Shown here piece by piece: positions 49,735-57,820 of a stretch of DNA of 64,000 nucleotides. A model generated the notes under the pieces. The model saw only the letters and a program-made list of their open reading frames with translations. It ran no database searches and was not told the origin of the DNA. The translations under genes were made by a program, and so were the position numbers. Numbering within the stretch: the stretch's first letter is position 1; the number at the start of each line of letters is the position of its first letter. This DNA is from a bacterium (lineage in GTDB: Bacteria > Bacillota_I > Bacilli_A > RF39 > UBA660), in NCBI GenBank assembly GCA_019423565.1, contig JAHZBE010000001.1:186001-250000 (forward strand), given 5' to 3'.

Positions 49735-50964
49735 CTATTTTGTCAAATTAGAAACTGCTTTTATTATAGCAATTTTACCATATTCATAAGTTAAAGAACC
49801 TTGCATATATGCAATATAGGGTTTTCTAATTGGTCCATCACAAGAAAGTTCTATTGAAGAACCTTGTGTAAATGTACCAGCCGCCATTATTACTTTATCT
49901 TCATATCCAGGCATATCCCATGGCATAGGAATAGCAAATGAGTCTACTGGTGATGCCATTTGAATACCTTGACAATACTTAACTAAATCCTCTTCTTTTC
50001 CAAATTCAATATTTTGAACAATATCTACTCTTTCATCATTGTATCTTGGTTCTACTTTATATCCTAATTCTTCTAATACTTTACTTGCAAGTACAGCGGT
50101 TTTAAGTGCTGATGCAACCACACTTGGTGAGAAGAATAACCCCTCTAAAATTTGTTTATTAATACCAAGTGTTGGACCTACTTCCCTACCTTCACCTGGA
50201 AGCGTTAATCTTTCACCAGCTAAATCTACTAATCTTTTTTTACCAACGATATAAGCACCATTAGGAGCAATTCCTCCACCTAAATTCTTTATAAGTGAAC
50301 CAACTATTATATCCGCACCCATTTCAATTGGTGAAACCTTATCTACAAATTCACAGTAACAATTATCAACCATAATAATTACGTCTTTATCATAATTTCT
50401 AATTAAATCTACTACTTTTTTTATTTTTGAATTCGATATACTTTTTCTTGTGGAATATCCTTTTGATCTTTGTATTTCAATTAACTTTATTTTTGATTTA
50501 TTTAATCTTTCTTCTATTTTTTCATAATCAAAATCATCATTAATTAAATCGATTTGTTCATAATTTACACCAAATGATTTTAATGAGCTATCATTTGGAA
50601 CAATGCCTATAACTTCATGAAGTGTATCATAAGGAAGTCCACTTATACTAAGCATAGTGTCACCAGGTCTTAAATACGCAAATAGAGCAACTGTAAGAGC
50701 ATGTGAACCTGATATAAATTGACTTCTAACAAGAGCATCCTCTGCGCCAAAAATTTCAGCATATATCTTTTCTATTACATCTCTACCAATATCATCATAT
50801 CCATAACCTGTTGTTTGTGAAAAATGTGCTTCTGATAATTTATTGTTCCAAAAAGCATTTAAAACTTTCAAACTATTATATTCACAAATTTCATCTATTT
50901 TTTTAAACTCTTTATCTAATTCTTTCTCTGAATCATTTACTAATTTTATTATTTTTTCGTCCAT
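49735..50964 (-). CDS. PLP-dependent lyase, YnbB/aluminium resistance family
   Basis: A 409-residue protein of the methionine gamma-lyase-like family (Alum_res). It has SQTTGYGYDDIGRDVIEKIY, IIMVDNCYCEFVD (Asp binding the pyridine N), ADIIVGSLIKNLGGG (the PLP Lys), and GEGREVGPTLG. Family members cleave C-S bonds, but the physiological substrate is not settled; the aluminium resistance name comes from heterologous expression. GGAGGATTAGT precedes ATG 50964. The SDR gene lies immediately upstream with a one-base gap. Confidence 0.88.
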   Translation of the reverse strand: MDEKIIKLVNDSEKELDKEFKKIDEICEYNSLKVLNAFWNNKLSEAHFSQTTGYGYDDIGRDVIEKIYAEIFGAEDALVRSQFISGSHALTVALFAYLRPGDTMLSISGLPYDTLHEVIGIVPNDSSLKSFGVNYEQIDLINDDFDYEKIEERLNKSKIKLIEIQRSKGYSTRKSISNSKIKKVVDLIRNYDKDVIIMVDNCYCEFVDKVSPIEMGADIIVGSLIKNLGGGIAPNGAYIVGKKRLVDLAGERLTLPGEGREVGPTLGINKQILEGLFFSPSVVASALKTAVLASKVLEELGYKVEPRYNDERVDIVQNIEFGKEEDLVKYCQGIQMASPVDSFAIPMPWDMPGYEDKVIMAAGTFTQGSSIELSCDGPIRKPYIAYMQGSLTYEYGKIAIIKAVSNLTK

Positions 50965-50965
50965 A

Positions 50966-51685
50966 CTAATCCTCCAACTCTATTATCATACCACTTTTAA
51001 TCTGTTCATCTTTTATAATATTAATTATTTGCTTTGATACATCTTCTACTGTGGATAATTTTTCTTGACCTATTCTTTTAAGTTCACTATCTAAAAATTC
51101 TGGATTCATCTCCCTTATGCTTTCTGTATCAATCCACCCAGGCATAACTGCAATGACTTTAACATTTTTTAGTGCAAGGGATAAAGTTTTAGTTAATGAA
51201 TTAAGTCCAGCCTTACTCGCACAATAATCCATACTTATATCATTGTATGTGCTAACAGCATCTTTTGATGAGATATTAACAATTATACCATCATTCATAT
51301 ATTTATATGCATATTTTGAAACAAGAAAAGGCCCAACCAAATTTGTTTCAAGTACTTTCATAAATTCTTCTTTTGTTTTATCATAAATATAATTATCCTG
51401 TGCATAAGCAGCATTATTTATAACAATGTCTATCTTACCAAAGTTATCCACAATATAAGTTATCGTATTTTTTATAGAATTTTCATCTGTTACATCACAT
51501 TTAATACTTAATGATTTTACATTATATTTTTCTTCTATATTTTTTTTTAGCCACTCTGCTTTTTCTTTACTTTTATTATATCCAATTATTACATTGCATC
51601 CATTTTTTAATAACTCTTCTATTAAACCTTTTCCAAGTCCAATAGACGCACCAGTTACAAAAACTACTTTTTTATTTAAATCCAA
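50966..51685 (-). CDS. Short-chain dehydrogenase/reductase (FabG-like)
   Basis: A 239-residue SDR with VFVTGASIGLGKG (TGxxxGxG cofactor loop), NNAAYAQ, VNISSKDA (catalytic Ser) and DYCASKAGLNS (Tyr-x3-Lys), consistent with an NADP-linked 3-oxoacyl-ACP reductase or related enzyme. The start is inferred to be TTG at 51685, 8 bases after AAGGAAG; the ORF extends further upstream without any ribosome site. Tandem with the PLP lyase, but the functional link is not clear. Confidence 0.85.
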   Translation of the reverse strand: MDLNKKVVFVTGASIGLGKGLIEELLKNGCNVIIGYNKSKEKAEWLKKNIEEKYNVKSLSIKCDVTDENSIKNTITYIVDNFGKIDIVINNAAYAQDNYIYDKTKEEFMKVLETNLVGPFLVSKYAYKYMNDGIIVNISSKDAVSTYNDISMDYCASKAGLNSLTKTLSLALKNVKVIAVMPGWIDTESIREMNPEFLDSELKRIGQEKLSTVEDVSKQIINIIKDEQIKSGMIIELED

Positions 51686-51728
51686 GAATACCACTTCCTT
51701 AAAAAATATTATATCATTATTCATATAG

Positions 51729-51753
51729 AAAAAAAAGAACTACTCTGTTCTTT
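51729..51753 (-). terminator. Terminator of the FAD dehydrogenase gene
   Basis: AAAGAAC AGAGTA GTTCTTT hairpin with T8 on the minus strand, spanning the stop codon. Confidence 0.8.
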
Positions 51754-53137
51754 TAATTATATCTCTAGCAGATACAAGTCCGGTTGCAGCTGCTGTAACT
51801 ATATTACCTGCTTTACCAGCACCATCACCTATAAAATATACATTATAATTATCAAGTTTAAAATTATCATCTGTTGTTATTTCATTACTAAAAAACTTTA
51901 TCTCCGGTCCATAAAGGAGTGTTTCATCATTATTCACACCTGGAATTATTTTATCAAGTTCTTCGAGTCCTTCTAATATATTTACTATTATTCTATGAGG
52001 AAGTACAAGCGCTAAATCACCTGCTACACAATCCTCTAAAGTTGGTGTAATAAATGATTTATTTATTCTACCAAAGTTACTTCTTCTACCACTTTTCAAG
52101 TCTCTAAGTGTTTGAATTATTGGTTTTGAATCACCTAAAACATTTGCAATTTTAGCAATCGATTCACCATATTCTCTTGTATTTGTAACTGGTTCTGTTA
52201 AATTAACTTTACTAATAAATGCAAAATTCGAATTATTTGATTTGATATCTTTTAATGAATGCCCATTTACACATATATATCCATAGTAATTTTCTTTAGC
52301 AACAAAACCTCCGGGATTTGTACAAAATGTTCTTATTTCATCATTGTATGTTTTTGTTTTTATAAATATTGTTGGATCATATATAACACTACATATTTCC
52401 TCAAGTACTTCTTTTCTAACTTCAACTCTAACACCAATTTCAATACTCTTTGATAAATATGGAATATTATATTTATCAGCAAGTTCTTGTATCCATTTTG
52501 CACCTGTTCTTCCTGGTGCGATTACAACATTTTTAGATGTTACTTCTTTTTTTTCTTTTAATTCTTCATATCTAATTATATGTTCATCTTCTTTTATACT
52601 TTCTATATCAGTAACATTAGTGCATTCTTTAATAGTTACGCCTTTTTCTTCTAAATAATTACTAAATTTCTCAATATATTGAGGCAAATGATCACTACCT
52701 AAATGTTTTTGCTTTATTAAAAGTAGTCTATCTCCTAATCTTGTAACCTTTTTTTGTATTTCTTTTGCTTCTTCCATATTGCTAGGAAAAACTTCTGCAT
52801 CCATATGAAATTTATTAAAAATTTCTTCAGTTTCATCTATCAATTTATATGCTTCTTCGTCTTTCATATATCTAAATAAATCCGATTTTCCTAATTTAGG
52901 AATAAAATTTAATTTACCATCAGAAAAAGTCCCAGCACCACCATAACCTGATAATATATTACATGGGTTACAATTTTTACATTCTGTTTTATTTTTATTC
53001 ATCGGACAAACTCTATTTTTAACAAGTCTACCTTTTTCTAACATTAATATTTTTAAATTTGGATTTTTTTGTGTAAGTTCATATGCGCAAAATAATCCGG
53101 CAGGTCCGGCACCTACTATAACAACATCATACATCAT
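51740..53137 (-). CDS. FAD-dependent dehydrogenase (COG2509 type)
   Basis: A 465-residue flavoprotein with an N-terminal VIVGAGPAGLFCAYELTQ (FAD-binding GxGxxG), a cysteine cluster KTECKNCNPCNILSGYGGAG, NVVIAPGRTG, and a C-terminal VYFIGDGAGKAGNIVTAAATG block. The Cys-rich insert and closing GDGxGxAGNI are typical of the uncharacterised YtfP/COG2509 dehydrogenases; the substrate is unknown. GGAGG precedes two adjacent ATGs (53137 and 53134). Monocistronic. Confidence 0.85.
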   Translation of the reverse strand: MMYDVVIVGAGPAGLFCAYELTQKNPNLKILMLEKGRLVKNRVCPMNKNKTECKNCNPCNILSGYGGAGTFSDGKLNFIPKLGKSDLFRYMKDEEAYKLIDETEEIFNKFHMDAEVFPSNMEEAKEIQKKVTRLGDRLLLIKQKHLGSDHLPQYIEKFSNYLEEKGVTIKECTNVTDIESIKEDEHIIRYEELKEKKEVTSKNVVIAPGRTGAKWIQELADKYNIPYLSKSIEIGVRVEVRKEVLEEICSVIYDPTIFIKTKTYNDEIRTFCTNPGGFVAKENYYGYICVNGHSLKDIKSNNSNFAFISKVNLTEPVTNTREYGESIAKIANVLGDSKPIIQTLRDLKSGRRSNFGRINKSFITPTLEDCVAGDLALVLPHRIIVNILEGLEELDKIIPGVNNDETLLYGPEIKFFSNEITTDDNFKLDNYNVYFIGDGAGKAGNIVTAAATGLVSARDIIKRTE

Positions 53138-53162
53138 TTTAACCTCCTAAATACATTATATC

Positions 53163-53189
53163 AAAAAAAGAGCATTTTTAATACTCTTA
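53163..53189 (-). terminator. Terminator of the ABC exporter operon
   Basis: AAGAG TATTAAAAATG CTCTT hairpin followed by T7 on the minus strand, directly at the end of the second ABC gene. Confidence 0.75.
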
Positions 53190-55541
53190 TTCGGCTTTGT
53201 CAAATTGTGAATTATATAGATTTGCATAGAAACCATTTTCTTTAATTAATTCAGCATGATTTCCTTGTTCAATTATATTTCCATCCTTCATAACAAGAAT
53301 TAAATCAGCATTTTTTATTGTTGATAATCTATGTGCGATTATAAATGATGTCTTACCTTCTGATAATTTATCCATTGCTTTTTGAACAAGTTCTTCTGTT
53401 CTTGTATCAACATTGCTTGTTGCTTCATCAAGTATTAATAATGGTTTATGATCTATCATACCTCTTGCAATTGTTAGAAGTTGTCTTTGTCCTGATGAAA
53501 CACTATCAATATCAGATAAAACGGAATCATAACCATTTGGAAGTGTTTTAATAAAGTGATGTACTCCAACTTTTTTACATACATCAATAACTTCTTCATC
53601 AGTTACATTTTCATTATTATATACTATATTTTCTTTTACAGTACCATTAAAAAGCCAAGTATCTTGAAGTACCATAGTAAATAAATCGTGTATATTTTCT
53701 CTAGATAAATCTTTTATGTTAACTCCATCAATTTTTATGTCACCACTATTTATTTCATAAAATCTCATAAGTAAATTTACCATAGTTGTTTTACCCGCAC
53801 CAGTAGGTCCAACTATTGCGACCTTTTGTCCAGGTTTTATTTTTGCATTAAAATCTTTAATAATTATCTTGTCAGAATCATAACCAAATTTAACATGATT
53901 AAATTCTACCTCTCCTTTTGCTTTAGCCTTATCTAACGTTTTAGTTACATTTTCTTTTTCAAGTTCTGGTTCTTCTAAAAATTCAAATACTCTTTCTGAT
54001 GCAGCCGCAGTTGATTGAAGTGAAGTAAGTCCTTGAGCAATTTGAGAAAGTGGATTTGTGAATAGTCTTACGTATGTGATAAATGCAATTATTACACCAA
54101 ATGTAATCATATCTTTTGATACTAATAATGCTCCAACTATACATACAGCAACATAACCAAAGTTACCAATAAAGTTCATAATGGGCATCATTAATCCTGA
54201 TAAGAATTGACTTTTTCTATTGCATTCATAAACACTTTTATTTAATTCATCAAATTTTTTATCTGATTCATTCTTACCATTGTATACTTTAACAACATTA
54301 AGTCCAGAATATATTTCTTCAATATGACCATTTAATTTACCAAGTTCAACTTGTCTTGCGGTAAAATATTTTTGTGATTTTGAAAGTATTTTTATCATAA
54401 ATACAAAACCAATCAAACTAGATAAAATTGCAGTTAAAGCCATTATATAGTTTGTATAAAACATCATTATTATAGAACCTATAAATAATGTAATAGAACT
54501 TACTAATGACGCAAGTGATTGGTTCATACTTTGAGCAATTGTATCAACATCATTTGTTACTCTAGATAATATATCACCAGATAAATTTTTATCAAAATAT
54601 TTAAGTGGTAATTTGTTTATCTTTTTAGATATATTACTTCTTAACTTTTTAGCAAATTTATTTGCAACATCAGTCATTAATATAGATTGAATAAATGTAA
54701 ATAAAGCACTTAATACATAAAGTATAACAAGGAAAAGTGAAATACTTTTTATTTTATCCATATTCATTTTTGGACTTAATATAGTTTTTATACTCTTAGG
54801 AAGTTCATCAACTTTAGAATATATTTTCTTTACATCCTTATCACTATCAAGACCACTCATTTTTTCTAAAAATTCAAATTTTTCTTCTGAAGTAATTGTT
54901 TGACCTGATATTTTACTATTACTTAATAAAACTTTTTTTATTGAATCTGGAATATCATTTAATGACTTTTCATCCATTCCACTAGTCATCATTGAAAGTA
55001 ATTTTCTTTTATCATCTGTACTTATTACTTCACCTTTATATTCTGTATTTTCTAAAATAATATTTTGAATACTATCAGGTAATTCTAATAAAGTGCTCAT
55101 CATATTTTCTTTGTTCATACTTTGGATACTATTTTGAAAACTTAATTTATCAGTCATGCTTACATTATCTGATGACATTATTTTTGTAATTGTTTCATTA
55201 TCCATTTTTATATTTAGTATTTCACTATATCTATTTTTTAAATCATCGCTTTTAAGTTCATCTGTTATATCATTTGTCAATTTCTTTAAATTTGATGTAT
55301 TAAGTACAATTCCTTTTTGAATTTCATCTGTTAAATCTGATAATTTATTTGGTGCGCTAAGTGATAAGATTGCCCCTCCCATCGCTAAAATTAACGCAAC
55401 TAAAATAAAGATTTTAAACGAACCAAGACTTTTAAATAACTTTGATATTGATGTTTTAAAATCTTTTGGTTTTTCTACTGCTCCTGGACCATGACCTGGT
55501 CCTCTTCTTGGAGGTCTATTGTTATTTTCTTCATTATTCAT
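53187..55541 (-). CDS. ABC exporter subunit, with large extracytoplasmic insert
   Basis: A 784-residue half-transporter. Membrane helix 1 (about residues 41-62) is followed by an unusual segment of about 200 mostly helical residues rich in Asp/Ser/Lys before helix 2, then the remaining helices and an ATPase with GPTGAGKTTMVNL, SVSSGQRQLLTIARGM (signature SSGQ rather than SGGQ) and LLILDEATSNVD (catalytic Glu present). It pairs with the next subunit to form a heterodimeric exporter. ATG 55541 follows GGAGG inside the end of the upstream gene. Confidence 0.92.
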   Translation of the reverse strand: MNNEENNNRPPRRGPGHGPGAVEKPKDFKTSISKLFKSLGSFKIFILVALILAMGGAILSLSAPNKLSDLTDEIQKGIVLNTSNLKKLTNDITDELKSDDLKNRYSEILNIKMDNETITKIMSSDNVSMTDKLSFQNSIQSMNKENMMSTLLELPDSIQNIILENTEYKGEVISTDDKRKLLSMMTSGMDEKSLNDIPDSIKKVLLSNSKISGQTITSEEKFEFLEKMSGLDSDKDVKKIYSKVDELPKSIKTILSPKMNMDKIKSISLFLVILYVLSALFTFIQSILMTDVANKFAKKLRSNISKKINKLPLKYFDKNLSGDILSRVTNDVDTIAQSMNQSLASLVSSITLFIGSIIMMFYTNYIMALTAILSSLIGFVFMIKILSKSQKYFTARQVELGKLNGHIEEIYSGLNVVKVYNGKNESDKKFDELNKSVYECNRKSQFLSGLMMPIMNFIGNFGYVAVCIVGALLVSKDMITFGVIIAFITYVRLFTNPLSQIAQGLTSLQSTAAASERVFEFLEEPELEKENVTKTLDKAKAKGEVEFNHVKFGYDSDKIIIKDFNAKIKPGQKVAIVGPTGAGKTTMVNLLMRFYEINSGDIKIDGVNIKDLSRENIHDLFTMVLQDTWLFNGTVKENIVYNNENVTDEEVIDVCKKVGVHHFIKTLPNGYDSVLSDIDSVSSGQRQLLTIARGMIDHKPLLILDEATSNVDTRTEELVQKAMDKLSEGKTSFIIAHRLSTIKNADLILVMKDGNIIEQGNHAELIKENGFYANLYNSQFDKAE

Positions 55542-57291
55542 TTTCAAGTTCCTCCTTCGATAATTGTGATAATGCGATTTCTTTATATACATCACATGTT
55601 TTAAATAGTTCCTTATGTGTTCCTATTCCGGCACATTTACCATTATCTAGAACAATTATTTTATCTGCATTCATGATTGTTCCAATTCTTTGTGCCACAA
55701 TTAATATAGTTGCATCTTTTGTGTATTTCTTAAGTTCTTTTCTTAAAACAGAATCTGTTTTATAATCAAGTGCTGAAAATGAATCGTCGAATATATATAT
55801 TTCTGGATCTCTTGCGATTGCTCTTGCGATTGAAAGTCTTTGTTTTTGTCCACCGGATACATTAGTTCCACCTTGTGCAATATGTGCATCATATGTATTT
55901 TCCATTTTTGAAACAAATTCTTCTGCTTGAGCAACTTTTACAGCATCTTTAATTTTTTCTTTTGTTATTTCACCTTTCCCATTTTCACCATAAGCAATAT
56001 TACTTGATACTGTTCCATTAAACATAACTGCTCTTTGTGGAATATAACCAAGTTTATTATACAAATCTTTTAACTTATATTCTTTAACATTTACTCCATC
56101 AACTAATACTTCACCTTTTGTTGCATCATAAAATCTTGGTATTAAGTTAATAAGTGTTGATTTACCACTACCAGTTGATCCAATAAATGCGATTGTTTCT
56201 CCTTTTTTTGCTTTAAATGATATATCTTCTAGTAAATATTCTTCAGCATCTGGATACTTAAATGAAACATTTTTAAATTCAACTGTACCAACTTCTTTTG
56301 CTTTAGCTCCTTTACCATCTTTTACGCTAATTACTGTATCTAACACTTCATTAACTCTCTTTGCTGAAACATTGGCTCTTGGTAGCATCATAAATATCAT
56401 TGCTAACATTAAAAATGACATAATTACTTGCATTGCATAACTACTAAATACAACCATATCACCAAATAATGATATTTTATCTGCCATATTAGCACTTTCT
56501 ATTAATCCAGCACCTATAAAGTATATTGAAAGTGTTAAAAAGTACATTACAAGATACATTACTGGTTGCATAACTGAAAATGCTTTTTGGTTAAATAATT
56601 GATTTTTAGTTAAATCATTATTTACTTTTTCAAACTTATCTTCTTGATATTTTTCAGCATTAAATGCACGAACTACTCTTATACCTGTTAAGTTTTCTCT
56701 TGTTACTCCATTTATTTTATCTATTAAGTTTTGTACTATTTTAAATCTAGGCATTACTATAATCATAAGTACTAAAATAGTTACTAGTAATATAACTACT
56801 GCAATTGCAGTTATCATACTCCATGTTAAGTTCTTACCTAAAATTTTTGTTACTGCCCAAACTGCTGTTATTGGTGACTTAATTAATAATTGAAGTCCCA
56901 TGGCAATAAACATTTGGATTTGTGTAATATCATTTGTTGTTCTTGTAATTAAACTACTTGCTTGAAAGTTTTTAACTTCTTCCATTGATAGGTTTTCAAC
57001 TTTTTCAAATAAACTTTTTCTTGTTCTCATTGAAAATGATGCCGCAACATTTGATATTAAATATCCAACAATAATTGCTGAAACTAAACTACCAAATGCA
57101 CAAAGAAGCATATATCCTCCTTGAGTTAATATATCACTCATAAGAACGCCCTTTGTTTGAACTAGTTTAGTTATTTCAGACATATAATCTGGCATCTTAA
57201 GTTCAAGCCATACCTGAACAATTATTAAAATAAAACTTATAAAAGCAAAAAACAAATCTTTTTTATTTAATTCTTTTAATAATTTTAACAT
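55534..57291 (-). CDS. ABC exporter subunit with degenerate catalytic site
   Basis: A 585-residue half-transporter with six membrane helices and an ATPase: GSTGSGKSTLINL, NVSGGQKQRLSIARAI (consensus signature) and IYIFDDSFSALD, where the catalytic Glu after Walker B is Asp. Together with the partner's SSGQ signature and intact Glu, one ATP site is consensus and the other degenerate, the arrangement of BmrCD/TM287-288-type heterodimeric drug exporters. It overlaps the downstream subunit gene by eight bases and follows a marR gene by six bases. Confidence 0.94.
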   Translation of the reverse strand: MLKLLKELNKKDLFFAFISFILIIVQVWLELKMPDYMSEITKLVQTKGVLMSDILTQGGYMLLCAFGSLVSAIIVGYLISNVAASFSMRTRKSLFEKVENLSMEEVKNFQASSLITRTTNDITQIQMFIAMGLQLLIKSPITAVWAVTKILGKNLTWSMITAIAVVILLVTILVLMIIVMPRFKIVQNLIDKINGVTRENLTGIRVVRAFNAEKYQEDKFEKVNNDLTKNQLFNQKAFSVMQPVMYLVMYFLTLSIYFIGAGLIESANMADKISLFGDMVVFSSYAMQVIMSFLMLAMIFMMLPRANVSAKRVNEVLDTVISVKDGKGAKAKEVGTVEFKNVSFKYPDAEEYLLEDISFKAKKGETIAFIGSTGSGKSTLINLIPRFYDATKGEVLVDGVNVKEYKLKDLYNKLGYIPQRAVMFNGTVSSNIAYGENGKGEITKEKIKDAVKVAQAEEFVSKMENTYDAHIAQGGTNVSGGQKQRLSIARAIARDPEIYIFDDSFSALDYKTDSVLRKELKKYTKDATILIVAQRIGTIMNADKIIVLDNGKCAGIGTHKELFKTCDVYKEIALSQLSKEELENE

Positions 57292-57297
57292 AACTTC

Positions 57298-57744
57298 TCA
57301 CTCTTTCTCTTCATTTAAATTTTCTTTCATTTTTTTTGCGACTTTAAAAAATATTTCTAAATCATCAGTATCTATATCCTTAGTTAATATAGAATTTACT
57401 TTTTCAAATACTTTTCTAGATTCATTATAAAATTTCAAAGAAGTAGAAGATAATTCTATTTTTTTACTTCTTGCATCTATCTTTGAATCCGTCCTAATAA
57501 TAATATTATGTTTTTCCATAGTTTTTAATATTCCAGATATTGTAGATCTTCTAAGATTAAGTACTTTTTCTAAATCTCTTTGATAAATGTCAGTATCTTT
57601 ATTTTGTATTAAATAATGCACAATTCTCATTTGTACTTGACTTGGCATATTTTTAATAGGAGTACATTTACCTTCATTTATTAAGAATCTACGTATATTA
57701 TGATCTAGAGTTATTATTTCATATGCAATTCTATTTTTTTCCAT
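57298..57744 (-). CDS. MarR-family regulator of the ABC exporter
   Basis: A 148-residue winged-helix protein: MPSQVQMRIVHYLIQNKDTD, YQRDLEKVLNLRRSTISGIL, KTMEKHNIIIRTDSKIDARS and a dimerisation helix at both ends, the MarR fold. First gene of the exporter operon, so it probably represses its own promoter through the palindrome at 57759-57776. Confidence 0.92.
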   Translation of the reverse strand: MEKNRIAYEIITLDHNIRRFLINEGKCTPIKNMPSQVQMRIVHYLIQNKDTDIYQRDLEKVLNLRRSTISGILKTMEKHNIIIRTDSKIDARSKKIELSSTSLKFYNESRKVFEKVNSILTKDIDTDDLEIFFKVAKKMKENLNEEKE

Positions 57745-57758
57745 ATTTACTCCTTATT

Positions 57759-57776
57759 TTGTTAGGTGCATAACAA
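57759..57776 (-). promoter_or_regulatory. Probable MarR operator
   Basis: TTGTTA TGCACC TAACAA, perfect 6-bp inverted arms with a 6-base centre, directly after the -10 element of the operon promoter, so bound repressor would block initiation. Confidence 0.7.
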
Positions 57777-57804
57777 TTATATACAGAAGAAAAAATAATG
57801 TCAA
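57776..57804 (-). promoter_or_regulatory. Consensus promoter of the marR-ABC operon
   Basis: TTGACA (57799-57804), 17 bases, TATAAT (57776-57781) on the minus strand: both elements match the housekeeping consensus exactly. Confidence 0.88.
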
Positions 57805-57820
57805 TAAAATAACATTATTT

